From the NCBI GenBank assembly GCA_041752315.1, contig JBGSHJ010000071.1:62001-126000 (forward strand): 64,000 nucleotides of DNA, written 5' to 3'. Positions 17,040 through 27,668 of this stretch are shown piece after piece; position 1 is the stretch's first letter, and each line of letters starts with the position of its first letter. The notes beneath the pieces are model-generated. The model made no database searches. It saw only the letters and a list, made by a program, of their open reading frames with translations, and had not been told where the DNA came from. Position numbers and translations under genes: made by a program. The stretch is from SYFY01 sp041752315. GTDB lineage: Bacteria > Pseudomonadota > Gammaproteobacteria > Pseudomonadales > Azotimanducaceae.

Positions 17040-20000
17040 ATGAATCACGCCACCAGCTTCGGGCACTCGTGTCATGCGGATGAGGTCGTCCGCGCGATCA
17101 AGGAGCGCCTGGCCCGAAACCTGTCGGACTCAAGCGGTCGTAACGAGCCCATTGGCTCCGCAGAGCACACTCAGGCTGCACAGGCTCCCCGCGACCAACA
17201 CCCGCTTGCGATCACCTTCGCGCAACTGTTCTGGTCAAAATCGCCTGAAGAAGAACTGTCTGGACGTTCGGTCAGTGACGACGTTGGCGTAACGATCGAG
17301 AACTGGCGCCTGTTTTCACGAACACCTGACGGCGTTCCGCGTGTGCTGGTCAGCAACCCGTCCCACGCCCGTGATGGCTGGGATTCGACGCACACGATGC
17401 TGCGGGTCATCTCGCCGGACATGCCCTTTGTGGTCGACTCACTGCTGATGGTGCTGACCCAGTGCGGTATCACCGCGCACTACTTCAACAACGTGGTCTA
17501 CACAACCACGCGGGGGCCGCAGGGTGATCTGGTCGCGCTGTCCAGGGAGCCCGCAAGTGCAGCGCGAGAACTGTTCATCCACGTGGAAATCGACCGCTTG
17601 CCTGACTCGGAAGTTGCCGGTCTTGCCGAGCTGGTCGAGCATTCACTCCGGGATGTCAAAGCCTGTGTCACCGACTTCCCCGCGATGCGCGGTCGACTGT
17701 CCGACTGGATCAATCATCTGCAGTCCCTGCCGGTCAGTCCACAGCAGATCGAAGCGGTCGAATTCCTGCATTGGCTGGGCGACAACCACTTCACGTTCCT
17801 TGGTTATCGCGAATTCCTGTATGTCGAGGACACCATTGTCCAGGTTCCGGAATCCACACTTGGGGTCCTGCGCCTGCGCCGGCCGGCATCGGAACGTCGC
17901 CTGTCCCAGCAACCTGAGCAGACCCAGGCATTCCTGCTCGAGCCTGCGCTGCTGTCGTTCTCCAAGTCTGGCACCCTTTCAAGAGTCCACCGACCTGCCT
18001 ATCCGGACTACGTCGGGTTGCGATTGATCGATGCCAGTGGCCGGGTTACCGGCGAATGGGGGTTTCTGGGCCTCTACACCTCAAGGGTCTATCTCGAGCA
18101 TCCGATCAGCATTCCGACTGTGCGCAGCAAGCTTCAGCGCATCGTCGCGCGCTCCGCGCTTGATCCGAATGGCTTCGATGGCAAGGTTCTGGCCCAGGTG
18201 CTGGCCACCTATCCTCGTGACGAACTGCTGCAGATCAGCGAAGACGAGCTGTTCAGGCAAGCCATCGCCATCACCCATATTCACGAGCGGCGTCAGACCA
18301 GGGTGTTCACACGCTCGGATCGTTATGGCCTGTTTGTCACCTGTCTGGTATTCCTCCCACGGGATGTCTACAACACCAGCATCCGTGAGCGTGTGCAGAG
18401 CCTGCTGGTTAATGCCTTTGGTGCAACGCACGCGGAGTACCAGCCTTACTTCTCCGAGTCGATCCTGGTTCGTCTGCACTTCACCCTGAGGGTTCAGCCA
18501 GGTAAACAGCGGAGCGTTGAAACTCGCGAGATCGAGCAGCAGATCATCGCCATGACTCACGACTGGATTGCCGAACTGTCCGGTCATGCAGAAAGTGCAT
18601 TCGGTGAAAGCCAGGGCAGATTGCTGGTACGCAAGTATGCGGCAGGCTTTGCAGCCGGTTATCGCGAAACCTACACACCCAGAAGTGCGGTCGACGACAT
18701 CGTCCGCTTCGAGCAGATCACCGAATCGACACCACTGGTCACCCATCTGTATCGGCGCCCGGAAGACGAATCGACCGCGTTCCACATCAAGCTATACCAC
18801 GCCCATCATGCCCTGCCACTGTCAGACGTGATTCCAGCCCTCGAAAACATGGGTCTTCGGGTGGACACCGAGACCTCCCAGATCATCAATCGGGCAGGCA
18901 GCAAACCCATTCATCTGCAGGACTTCGTGGTCCACTATCACGCGCCCGTGGACCTGGCTGTCAGTTCAGAGCCGTTTGCCAGGGCCATGACCGGCATCTG
19001 GTTCCGTGACGCCGAAAATGACCGCTTCAACCAGCTCATGCTGGCCGCCACCCTTACCGTCGACTGGATCGCCGTCTTGCGGGCGTATGCGCGTTACAAC
19101 AAACAGTTGCGGTTCGGGTTCAGCCAGGACTTCACTGCCGATACCCTGGGCAAACATCCACAGGCCGCCAGGCTCCTCTGCCAGATCTTTGCTGCTCGTT
19201 TTGACCCCGACTACAACCTCGAGTCCGGCGACGTACTCGAAAGCCGCTTCATCCGCTACGCCGATGGTGTCGAGGTACTGAATGAGGATCGGGCCCTGCG
19301 TCGAATGCTCGAACTCATGCTGGCGACAGATCGCACAAACTTCTGGCAGACCGATCGGCGGGTGATCGCACTGAAACTTGCGCCAAACCGTATCTCCCAC
19401 GTTCCCTCACCCATACCGGCACATGAGATTTTCATCAGTGCGCCCCACGTTGAAGGATTGCATCTGCGTGGTGGTCCGATCGCCAGAGGCGGCCTGCGCT
19501 GGTCCGATCGCCACGAAGACTATCGGACCGAAGTACTCGGCCTCGTGAAAGCTCAAACCGTCAAGAATGCCGTGATCGTCCCCACCGGTGCGAAGGGCGG
19601 GTTTGTTGTGCGCGATCCAGATCCGGTGGATCGGCAGAGCGAAGGCAGGCGGTGTTACGCTGATTTTGTAGGTGGCCTGCTGGATGTGACCGACAACATC
19701 GTGAACGGCATGATCCGGCATCCCGATCGCACACGGTGTCACGATGGTGAGGATGCCTATCTGGTCGTCGCCGCGGACAAGGGTACGGCCTCCTTTTCCG
19801 ATCTGGCCAACAGCCTCTCCATGGCGCGCAGTTTCTGGCTGGGTGATGCGTTCGCCTCGGGAGGATCCAATGGCTACGATCACAAGCAGATGGGTATTAC
19901 CGCTCGTGGTGCATGGATTTCGGTGCGCCGTCACTTCGCTGAACTGGGTATCGACGTGCAAACCGAAAGGGTCACCGTGCTCGGTATCGGTGACATGGCC

Positions 20001-21845
20001 GGCGACGTGTTTGGCAATGGCATGCTCCTGTCGAATGCCATCGCGCTGGTGGCCGCCTTCAATCACCAGCACATCTTCATCGATCCGGATCCGGATCCAC
20101 TACTTGCATACCAGGAGCGCAGTCGCCTCTTCGGTCTGGATCGTTCCACCTGGGCTGGCTACAACGCCGCACTGATATCCGAAGGCGGTGGTGTGTACCG
20201 ACGGGATGCCAAGCGCATCACGATCACCCCACGGATGCGATCGCGCTTCGCACTGGAAGCTGACTCGCTCTCACCCGATGAACTCATCCACGAACTGCTC
20301 AAGGCGCCCATCGATCTGCTCTGGAACGGAGGTATCGGCACCTACATCAAGGCGGCTCACGAAAGCCATGAGCAGGTGGGCGATCGAGCCAACGACGGAG
20401 TACGTGTCGACGCCACGGAACTTCGTTGTCAGGTCATCGGTGAAGGGGGCAACCTTGGTGTGACCCAGGCTGGCCGAATCGTATTCGCCGGGCAGGGTGG
20501 GCGACTCAACACCGATTTCATGGACAATTCGGCAGGGGTCGATTGTTCCGATCACGAGGTCAACATCAAGATCCTGCTCAATGAACTGGTGGCCAATGGT
20601 GAGTTGACACTCAAGCACCGCAACCGGATTCTCCAGGACATGACCGGCGAAGTTGCGGACCTGGTACTGAAAAACAATGACCAGCAAACACTGACCATTT
20701 CGCTGGCGTTGTTGCACAGCGTTGGTCGCGAGGATGAATATCGACGTTTCATCATTGCGCTCGAGCGGGACCTGGGCTTGAATCGTTCGCTCGAAGGTCT
20801 GCCGTCTGATGGCCAATTGCAGGAGCGTGCCAGGCTGGGTCAGTCCCTGACCCGACCTGAACTTGCGGTACTGGTAGCCTACGCCAAGATGCACATCAAG
20901 CGGGAACTGGTACAAGGTCACTTTGCCAGTGATCCGGCGACGCGTGCGTTGCTTCACTCCTGCTTTCCCGCCTCGCTGACAGACCAATTCGGCCGCGAAC
21001 TGACCCGGCATCGACTGCGCACACAGATCATTGCCACCCAGGCCGCCAACGTCATCGTCCACCATCTGGGCATCACATCCCTGATGCACCTGCGCGAGAT
21101 GGTGGGTGGAACCGTTGATGAAGTGGCCCGCGCATTTCTGGCTGCGTACTGCTGCCTCGATCTGGCGGCCCATTGGCTCGAGATCGAACGGGAATCCACC
21201 ACGGCCCAGGTGAAGTCGGAGATGCGCCTCGAGCTCATTCAGGTGGCGCGACATGCCACCCGCTGGCTGCTCCGGAATCGTCGCGCCGCCGCGTCGATTG
21301 ATTCGCTGGCAGCCGAATTTGCACCGGTGCTGGCCGCCATCAACGACCGGAGACTGTCCTTGCTCGGACTTTCCCGCGCGGCACAGGCGCGTGCGCGTAT
21401 CGAGTCCTGGCAGGCAGCCGGTGTGCGCTGCGAACTGGCAACACGAACTGCCGAAGCATCGGCGTGGGTGACAGCGTTTGCCATCGGTGACGCCGCTGCC
21501 ACCGGACAACTCGATATCTCGGTGGTGGCCGATCACCACGCGACACTCGGCGATGCGCTGGCGCTTGATTCCCTGGCCGAAAAACTGCTCGCCATCGAAC
21601 CGGAAACCCATTGGCAATCCATGGAGCGCGATATCCTGGTCGAGGACGTGACGGCTGCGCAGAGTCGTCTGGCCGCATCGATGGCTGCCAGCGGCCTCAG
21701 CCCGTTTGACTGGCTCCAGGACCACGACTCGCTGCTGCTCAACTGGCAGGCGATCGTGCAGGACCTCACGCAGTCCCAGGGCGGCGAGTTTGCGATGCTG
21801 ACGATGACCTGTCGAAAATTGAACGATCTGTGGCGAGGTGTCTGA
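17040..21845 (+). CDS. NAD-specific glutamate dehydrogenase, large type
   Basis: 1601-residue enzyme of the L-type NAD-GDH family (about 1600 residues in Pseudomonas), converting glutamate to 2-oxoglutarate and ammonium for catabolism. An N-terminal regulatory part (to about 700) with ACT-like modules precedes the catalytic core: RGGLRWSDR near 817, the catalytic-lysine motif PTGAKGGFVV near 848, and a Rossmann motif VLGIGDMAGDVFGNG near 980. A long helical C-terminal region follows. No good ribosome site is seen before the ATG at 17040. A separate NADP-type enzyme lies at 49345. Confidence 0.95.
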   Translation: MNHATSFGHSCHADEVVRAIKERLARNLSDSSGRNEPIGSAEHTQAAQAPRDQHPLAITFAQLFWSKSPEEELSGRSVSDDVGVTIENWRLFSRTPDGVPRVLVSNPSHARDGWDSTHTMLRVISPDMPFVVDSLLMVLTQCGITAHYFNNVVYTTTRGPQGDLVALSREPASAARELFIHVEIDRLPDSEVAGLAELVEHSLRDVKACVTDFPAMRGRLSDWINHLQSLPVSPQQIEAVEFLHWLGDNHFTFLGYREFLYVEDTIVQVPESTLGVLRLRRPASERRLSQQPEQTQAFLLEPALLSFSKSGTLSRVHRPAYPDYVGLRLIDASGRVTGEWGFLGLYTSRVYLEHPISIPTVRSKLQRIVARSALDPNGFDGKVLAQVLATYPRDELLQISEDELFRQAIAITHIHERRQTRVFTRSDRYGLFVTCLVFLPRDVYNTSIRERVQSLLVNAFGATHAEYQPYFSESILVRLHFTLRVQPGKQRSVETREIEQQIIAMTHDWIAELSGHAESAFGESQGRLLVRKYAAGFAAGYRETYTPRSAVDDIVRFEQITESTPLVTHLYRRPEDESTAFHIKLYHAHHALPLSDVIPALENMGLRVDTETSQIINRAGSKPIHLQDFVVHYHAPVDLAVSSEPFARAMTGIWFRDAENDRFNQLMLAATLTVDWIAVLRAYARYNKQLRFGFSQDFTADTLGKHPQAARLLCQIFAARFDPDYNLESGDVLESRFIRYADGVEVLNEDRALRRMLELMLATDRTNFWQTDRRVIALKLAPNRISHVPSPIPAHEIFISAPHVEGLHLRGGPIARGGLRWSDRHEDYRTEVLGLVKAQTVKNAVIVPTGAKGGFVVRDPDPVDRQSEGRRCYADFVGGLLDVTDNIVNGMIRHPDRTRCHDGEDAYLVVAADKGTASFSDLANSLSMARSFWLGDAFASGGSNGYDHKQMGITARGAWISVRRHFAELGIDVQTERVTVLGIGDMAGDVFGNGMLLSNAIALVAAFNHQHIFIDPDPDPLLAYQERSRLFGLDRSTWAGYNAALISEGGGVYRRDAKRITITPRMRSRFALEADSLSPDELIHELLKAPIDLLWNGGIGTYIKAAHESHEQVGDRANDGVRVDATELRCQVIGEGGNLGVTQAGRIVFAGQGGRLNTDFMDNSAGVDCSDHEVNIKILLNELVANGELTLKHRNRILQDMTGEVADLVLKNNDQQTLTISLALLHSVGREDEYRRFIIALERDLGLNRSLEGLPSDGQLQERARLGQSLTRPELAVLVAYAKMHIKRELVQGHFASDPATRALLHSCFPASLTDQFGRELTRHRLRTQIIATQAANVIVHHLGITSLMHLREMVGGTVDEVARAFLAAYCCLDLAAHWLEIERESTTAQVKSEMRLELIQVARHATRWLLRNRRAAASIDSLAAEFAPVLAAINDRRLSLLGLSRAAQARARIESWQAAGVRCELATRTAEASAWVTAFAIGDAAATGQLDISVVADHHATLGDALALDSLAEKLLAIEPETHWQSMERDILVEDVTAAQSRLAASMAASGLSPFDWLQDHDSLLLNWQAIVQDLTQSQGGEFAMLTMTCRKLNDLWRGV

Positions 21846-21926
21846 ACACCAGGCCTGCACCAGAGTCGGGCACCACGAAACGAGTTAAGTTACCATTCCC
21901 CGGGCAGTCATCACCGGAACCGCGAC

Positions 21927-23840
21927 ATGTACAGATTCAACCTGGGGGCGGCTGCGCTGCTGCCTGCTCTCCTGTTGTGCACGCCGACAGTCAGCTCGGC
22001 CATTCCCCTCGACAACTTCGTGCTGCTGGACCAGAACGGCAAGGCTCAGGAGTTGTATTACCAGGCCGACGTCAAGGTGCTCGCGCTGGTCGCGCACGGC
22101 AGCCAGTGTGATCCGGCGACGGACGGTTTCCGTTCGTTGGGAACCCTGCAGGAGCGTGTTGCGGCTCAGGGCGCCAGAATCCTGCTCATCAACAGCGAGC
22201 GCGCCACTACTCGTGCCGCGCTCCACAAAGCCGCGCTGGCACAAGGCATTTCGGCACCGGTACTCGTCGATGGTACCCAGCTCATCGGCGCAGCCCTGGG
22301 TTTCAGGTCCGCCGGTGAAGTCATGCTGGTGGATACCAACACGTGGTCCGTGACCTTTCGAGGACAACTCGGAGACCTGGGCCAGGCAATCGACAACCAG
22401 CTGGCTGGCAAACCGGCGCTCATCTCGAGTTCGGCGGCATCCGGTTGTGCCATCGATTACGAACCTGTCGACAGGACGGTGACCTACAGCGCCGATGTCG
22501 CCCCGATCCTGCAGAAAAACTGTGTGGTCTGTCATACCACGGGGGGCATTGCTCCCTGGGCGATGACCAACTACGAGATGGTCAAGGGTTTTGCACCGAT
22601 GATCCGGGAAGTTCTGCGGACCAAGAGAATGCCACCGTGGCATGCCGACCCTGAATCCGGCAGTTTTCAGCATGACCGGACACTGTCGCGGGCAGACGTC
22701 CGGACGCTGATCAGCTGGGCCGAAGCAGGCAGCCCGCGTGGTGAAGGAGCCGATCTGCTGGCCGAAACACCGGTTGAATACACGGAGTGGCCACTTGGCA
22801 AGCCGGACCTCATCGTCGATCTGCCCGCTTTTACCCTGCCGGCAACCGGTGTTGTCGACTACCAGTTTCCGCGGGTGGCCAATCCCCTCGACAAACCTGT
22901 CTGGGTACGTGCAGCCACCATCGTGCCAGGAGATCGATCGGCAGTGCATCACATCCTCATGGGAGCTTCCGAGCCCGGTGTGCCCGTGGTCGAAGGACGT
23001 GAAAACGTGTTCGACAATTACATCATCGGTTATGCACCTGGTAACGAATCTGCGCAGATGCCGGAAGGTACCGGTGTGTACGTTCAGCCCGGAACGGAGT
23101 TCCTGTTCCAGACGCACTACACACCTTATGGGAAAGTGACCACCGATCGTTCCCGGGTTGGTCTGTACTTTGCAAAAGCCAATGAAAAACCGGCGAACTA
23201 CCTGCGCAATGCCGTGGTCATCAATCCGACGCTGCGCATTCCACCGAACAACGCAGCCTATGATGTCAGCGCCTACATCGAGTTCGACAAGCCAGCCACC
23301 ATTTTTTCGCTGGTGCCCCATGCACACTATCGTGGCAAAGCCTCGCGATTCGAGCTGCTGCATCCGGACGGTCATCGGACCCTTGTCCTGTCGGTGCCCA
23401 ACTATGATTTCAACTGGCAGCGCACCTACGCATTCACCACACCGCTGGACGTGCCTGCCGGCAGTCGCCTGATCCACACCACGGTGTACGACAATTCGGC
23501 GCGCAACCTCCGCAATCCAGATCCTGCCCGGACGGTGCCATGGGGCCTGCAATCACATGACGAGATGCTCTACGGCAACGTCAGCTTCAGCTGGCGTGAC
23601 GAAACCAGTGACAAGCCGATCCACGACAAGGGACTGGCCGACACCTATCAGTGGGTTGGTTTCCTCGACCACGACATGGACGGCAAGCTGTCCTGGAAGG
23701 AACTGCCCCAGGGCATGAAAAAGCGCCTGGTACAAGGCTTCAAGATGGTCGACACCAACAACGATGGCGGACTGGACGCCGTTGAACTCTTTGAGCTCAA
23801 CAAGCGGCAGGAAAACCAGCAGGCGTCGGTGGCCCACTGA
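21927..23840 (+). CDS. secreted thioredoxin-like / c-heme / monooxygenase-like / EF-hand protein
   Basis: 637 residues. Signal peptide to about residue 25, a peroxiredoxin-like region without a CxxC motif (about 26-165), one c-type heme site CVVCH at 199-203 within VAPILQKN, and a region resembling copper type II ascorbate-dependent monooxygenases (about 285-560) with an AVHHILMG histidine pair and PHAHYRGK. Two EF-hand loops follow at about 581-592 (DHDMDGKLSWKE) and 609-620 (DTNNDGGLDAVE). It likely works in the periplasm or outside. Redox chemistry is implied; the substrate is unknown. It follows NAD-GDH by 81 bp. Confidence 0.78.
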   Translation: MYRFNLGAAALLPALLLCTPTVSSAIPLDNFVLLDQNGKAQELYYQADVKVLALVAHGSQCDPATDGFRSLGTLQERVAAQGARILLINSERATTRAALHKAALAQGISAPVLVDGTQLIGAALGFRSAGEVMLVDTNTWSVTFRGQLGDLGQAIDNQLAGKPALISSSAASGCAIDYEPVDRTVTYSADVAPILQKNCVVCHTTGGIAPWAMTNYEMVKGFAPMIREVLRTKRMPPWHADPESGSFQHDRTLSRADVRTLISWAEAGSPRGEGADLLAETPVEYTEWPLGKPDLIVDLPAFTLPATGVVDYQFPRVANPLDKPVWVRAATIVPGDRSAVHHILMGASEPGVPVVEGRENVFDNYIIGYAPGNESAQMPEGTGVYVQPGTEFLFQTHYTPYGKVTTDRSRVGLYFAKANEKPANYLRNAVVINPTLRIPPNNAAYDVSAYIEFDKPATIFSLVPHAHYRGKASRFELLHPDGHRTLVLSVPNYDFNWQRTYAFTTPLDVPAGSRLIHTTVYDNSARNLRNPDPARTVPWGLQSHDEMLYGNVSFSWRDETSDKPIHDKGLADTYQWVGFLDHDMDGKLSWKELPQGMKKRLVQGFKMVDTNNDGGLDAVELFELNKRQENQQASVAH

Positions 23841-23855
23841 CAGGGAAGTCCTGTG

Positions 23856-25133
23856 TCATCCCGCCTGGGCTGGCGGGCGGGGTGGCAACGCAAACAGGAA
23901 GCAGAACGAACCGAGCAATGCCAGCGACGCAAGCAGCGTGAAGCCAGCGGTATAGTTGCCGTAGGTATCGGCCATGATCCCGGCGATGATGGGTCCACCC
24001 GACATGCCGAACATCACGATCAGCGAAGAAAAGCCCATGATGGTGCCAAATGCCTGGGTGCCAAAATAGTCGGCTCTGATCGCCACCATCATCGGGCCGC
24101 GAACACCCCAGGCAAGCCCATGCAGCGCACAGAAGCAGAACACCGCAAGCAGGCCATCGAAGTAGGTGATCAGCAGCAGTCCGGTGGTATGAGCAAACAT
24201 GCACGCCATGCATACCAGTCGTTTGGAGACACGATCGCCTGCGTAACCACCCAGCAGTTGCCCGGCCATCTGGAATACCGTCAGCAGCAGAACGACATTC
24301 GATGCCTGGACCAGACTGTAGCCTGAGCCTTCCGTGAGATGCGGGATGAGATGCACCATGAGCGCCGAGACGATCAGCAGTGCCAGCGCGTGGCCAATGG
24401 AAATCAGCCAGAACGATGCCGTCCGCATGGCATGTCGAGCGGTGAATTGCAGCGCAGGGAGCGGTGGTGCTGTGCTCCCGTTGAGCGCGTAGTCGATGCC
24501 GTCAGGCAACTCGCCGTGATCTTCCGGTCGATGTTTGATCAACTGGACAAGCGGCAAACCAATGGCGAGCACGATCAGACCACTCGAAAACGCCACCGCC
24601 CGCCAGCCAAAGGCCTCCAGTGCAAGGGCGATCAGGGGGATACAGAGTCCACCCAACGAGTAGCCAAGCTGGGAGAGCGAGATCGCCGTGGCCCGGTAAC
24701 GATTGAACCAGTTGACCAGCGAGACCATCAGCGTTGCATACCCGCCAAGACTGGTGCCGAGCGCAATCAGCACGAAGGTCGCATAAAACGTGAAGAGCGA
24801 GTTCACCTGGCTGAACAGCATGAAGCCCACACCAAACAGGATCATGCCGGTCCGGAGAACCGGCAATGGACCATAACGATCCACCAGCCAGCCCTGCAGC
24901 GGTCCCAACAATCCGCTTTCGATGCGGGTCAGTGCAAACGCACCGGAGAGCACCGCCTTGCTCCACTCGAACTCTGCTTCGAGCAGAACGACATAGGCGC
25001 CATAGGAGGACATCCAGAGCACTGCGGAAAACCACTGCACGCCTGCTGCACTGAGAACGATCCACCAGCCGTAAAACACTTTACCGGCTGGTCGGATCAT
25101 CACATCAAATCGTTGTGCTGCCCGCTGGATCAC
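23856..25133 (-). CDS. MFS transporter, monocarboxylate-porter-like
   Basis: 425-residue inner-membrane carrier with 12 helices. The N-terminal FYGWWIVLSAAG and the loop motif GWLVDRYGPLPVL resemble OFA/MCT-like major facilitators, which carry carboxylates; the substrate is not established. A polar central loop (about 205-235) separates the halves. The start is GTG at 25133 with GAAGG upstream; an ATG at 25100 without a visible ribosome site is the alternative. It converges with the preceding gene (15 bp apart) and lies downstream of the caspase-like gene. Confidence 0.85.
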   Translation of the reverse strand: MIQRAAQRFDVMIRPAGKVFYGWWIVLSAAGVQWFSAVLWMSSYGAYVVLLEAEFEWSKAVLSGAFALTRIESGLLGPLQGWLVDRYGPLPVLRTGMILFGVGFMLFSQVNSLFTFYATFVLIALGTSLGGYATLMVSLVNWFNRYRATAISLSQLGYSLGGLCIPLIALALEAFGWRAVAFSSGLIVLAIGLPLVQLIKHRPEDHGELPDGIDYALNGSTAPPLPALQFTARHAMRTASFWLISIGHALALLIVSALMVHLIPHLTEGSGYSLVQASNVVLLLTVFQMAGQLLGGYAGDRVSKRLVCMACMFAHTTGLLLITYFDGLLAVFCFCALHGLAWGVRGPMMVAIRADYFGTQAFGTIMGFSSLIVMFGMSGGPIIAGIMADTYGNYTAGFTLLASLALLGSFCFLFALPPRPPAQAG

Positions 25134-25230
25134 TGACCTTCGGCCAAAATTCGGACCACCACGCTATCCGTGACAGATCATGAATGGTCCAGGCAGAAAC
25201 GGCATTGCACCCGACATCGACGATTCAGAA

Positions 25231-27603
25231 TCACACCCCGCCCCGCAGGAAAACAAACTGTCCGCTCTCGTGCCCGGCACGTTCGATGGCGCCAAAGGTC
25301 GGTGTCTGGTTGATCTCGTCACCATCGACCGTGTATTTCACGCGCTCCTTGAGATAGCTGAACAATTGTTCGCCGTGGATGATGCCCCTGTTTTCACCCA
25401 GCACACCGAGCAGCTCGCGGGTGAAAACGGAGTGTTCGGTACCACCACCACCATCCAGCACCGGACCATCGCCTCCCGAGGTCAGCATGGTGCGCGAACG
25501 GCTGCGGATCAGATAAGGCAGCATCATCTGCAGATCCTTGGCGCTATAGGTGGTACCACCGGTCGACTCGATTCCGGAGCCTGAATAACAGGAATCCGCA
25601 ATCACCATCACGTGCCTGGCCGGTATGGTCTTGATCCAGTTGGCAACATCTTCCGAACCCAGTCCGGTGCCGGGCGCTTCTGCCCTGGATCCGACATCCA
25701 CCGGCAACCAGTAACTCTGTTCCTGCGTGCTGTACCCGTGGCCCGCGTAGTAGATGATCACCAGATCGTCGGGCCCGGTCAGATCCTTCAACTCCGCAAT
25801 GCCCTGGAACATCTGCAAGCGCGTTGCATTGAGCAACAGCTTCGAACGGAACCCATAATCACGCTGCAGAACTTCATGCAGCGCCTTCGCGTCGCTGCCG
25901 GCGTTCTGGAGGGGAGTGAGATTGCTGTAATTGTCATTGCCAATCACCAGCGCGTGATACCGACCGATCTTCGTACCGCCGGGCAGCTTGATCTTGGAAG
26001 TATCCGCCACCGCTGAACGGCTGGCATAAGCCTGCCGGCGAAGATTGATCTCGGCAATCTGGCCACGATACTCGTCCATGTCCCGTTGCAACGCGGCGAT
26101 GCTTGATTCCTGCTCGCGAATTCGCGCGTCCTGCGCCGAAATCTTCTGCTGCAACGCCGTGGCCTCCGCCGGTTGGGCGGTGGCCACGCTGGTTTTCAGA
26201 ACCTCTCGCTCCTTCGACAGTGTGCCCAGCGCAGCCGTGGCCTCCTTGAGTTTTGCATCCTGCACGCTCAGCAGCTGACGCGTGCTGGCCAGTTCCGCCT
26301 CGCTCTTCGCAAACCTTGCTTCCGCAAGTACTGTTGCATTGACCTGGTTATCCAGTTGCGAACGCAGGGCGTTGGCCTCGGCAGCAGCTGACGCCAGCGC
26401 CTGCTCCATCCTGCCAAGGTCCGACTGGCGGGTTGCAAGCGTCGTGCTCAGCTGTGCATGTTTTTCTTCCAGCGCCACCAGTCGACGCCTGGCATCCGCA
26501 TCACGCGCTGCCGCAGCACGCACGTCGGCGAGTTCTTTTGACAAGGCTGCAAACGTGCCGTCGTTTTCACCAACCGATTTGCGCACGGCTGCAAGTTCAC
26601 TGGACAGGCGCTTGACCTCCTGGTCCTTGGTTGCCAGTGTCGCCATCGCAGCGCTGACCTGCGCGTCGGCTTCACTGTTGACCTGCGCCAATTCTTCCGT
26701 CAGCCGTCGGTTCTGGGCTTCCACCTGCTTGAGATTCGCAGCCAGCTGCGCCTCCTGCACTCCCAGTTCACCATCCAGGGAATCGATCTGGTAACGCTGG
26801 TCGTCTATCGTCTTCTGCTGGACGGCAAGCTGCGTTCGCAGCTTTGCAAGCTCCGTCGGATCACCTGCCGACAGGGTCGAGATCTTCTGGCGCAGCGCCG
26901 CCAGTTCACGTTCGGCAACCAGCATGGCGGAGCGGCGAGTCACCAGATCCTGCTGCGCCTGGGCCAGTGCGGTTCGCGCCGCCGTGGTTTCTTCGCTACG
27001 CATTCGCAGTTGTGTCGTCAGCTGGGCGATGCGCTGATCGGCTGAAGTCTTGTAGGCTTCCAGCTCACTCGCCAGCACCAGTTCTTCACCGGCTCCCGTG
27101 GCTTCACGCCAGAGATTGACCGCCAGCAGCCCGTCCTGCGGCACACCCAGGCCACGTTCGGTCAGCCGCGCCAGTTGCATCTTGGCCGTGGCGTTGCCGG
27201 CAGTCGCCGCCTTCTGATACCAGGCCGCTGCATCCTGGTAACGTGGTGGCGTGTACAGATACTGGTACACGTCACCCAGGCTCAGTTGTGCATCCAGGTC
27301 ACCACCTTCCGCGAGTTTGGTGAAAAAAGCGGCGGCCGAATCCGGTTGGGAGCGGTCGTAAAACGTGTATTCACCGCCTCGCAGTTCACACTCCCGTGCA
27401 CTGGTTTCAACCAGCTTGCGGCGCTCGGGATACGTCATGTTGCCCAGCCTGCGAACCCGGGCCGGTAGCAGACACGGCACTATCTGATAGGTTTTGGCGG
27501 TCGCCAGCATGTCCGGTTCTGCCGTAACCACGGTGGTGCCGGGCAGCACCAGCAGCGCAAGCCCTGCCGCTGCAACACTCTTCTTCCATCCGAATGCGTC
27601 CAT
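25231..27603 (-). CDS. exported caspase-family protein with Sel1 repeats and long coiled coil
   Basis: 790 residues. Signal peptide ending near VVTA (28), then Sel1-like repeats (about 90-165: ALSLGD-type helices, DAAAWYQKAATAGNATAKMQLA), an Ala/Gln/Glu-rich coiled coil of some 350 residues (about 185-545), and a C-terminal caspase-like peptidase domain (about 560-790). The catalytic dyad is visible as His622 in YYAGHGY and Cys672 in ADSCYSG. The ATG at 27603 is preceded by AGGAGG; the GTG one codon earlier is too close to it. Such proteins may cleave after basic or acidic residues; whether it acts in cell death, proteolytic signalling or envelope maintenance is unknown. It is 65 bp downstream of a kinase-hydrolase pair. 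Confidence 0.88.
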   Translation of the reverse strand: MDAFGWKKSVAAAGLALLVLPGTTVVTAEPDMLATAKTYQIVPCLLPARVRRLGNMTYPERRKLVETSARECELRGGEYTFYDRSQPDSAAAFFTKLAEGGDLDAQLSLGDVYQYLYTPPRYQDAAAWYQKAATAGNATAKMQLARLTERGLGVPQDGLLAVNLWREATGAGEELVLASELEAYKTSADQRIAQLTTQLRMRSEETTAARTALAQAQQDLVTRRSAMLVAERELAALRQKISTLSAGDPTELAKLRTQLAVQQKTIDDQRYQIDSLDGELGVQEAQLAANLKQVEAQNRRLTEELAQVNSEADAQVSAAMATLATKDQEVKRLSSELAAVRKSVGENDGTFAALSKELADVRAAAARDADARRRLVALEEKHAQLSTTLATRQSDLGRMEQALASAAAEANALRSQLDNQVNATVLAEARFAKSEAELASTRQLLSVQDAKLKEATAALGTLSKEREVLKTSVATAQPAEATALQQKISAQDARIREQESSIAALQRDMDEYRGQIAEINLRRQAYASRSAVADTSKIKLPGGTKIGRYHALVIGNDNYSNLTPLQNAGSDAKALHEVLQRDYGFRSKLLLNATRLQMFQGIAELKDLTGPDDLVIIYYAGHGYSTQEQSYWLPVDVGSRAEAPGTGLGSEDVANWIKTIPARHVMVIADSCYSGSGIESTGGTTYSAKDLQMMLPYLIRSRSRTMLTSGGDGPVLDGGGGTEHSVFTRELLGVLGENRGIIHGEQLFSYLKERVKYTVDGDEINQTPTFGAIERAGHESGQFVFLRGGV

Positions 27604-27668
27604 CACGCCTCCTGAATTCGATGACTGGCAGACCGATGCCTTCTCTACGGGCAGAACATGAAAGATCG

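Noticed and set aside
20271..23552. Two long minus-strand frames opposite NAD-GDH and the heme/EF-hand protein
   Set aside because: Both are antisense to well-supported genes and look like mirror frames of GC-rich coding sequence.
25231..27603. Caspase-like gene as part of an anti-phage defence island
   Set aside because: The protein has a signal peptide and Sel1 repeats and lies among housekeeping and signalling genes; no nuclease, reverse transcriptase or gasdermin-like gene is near.
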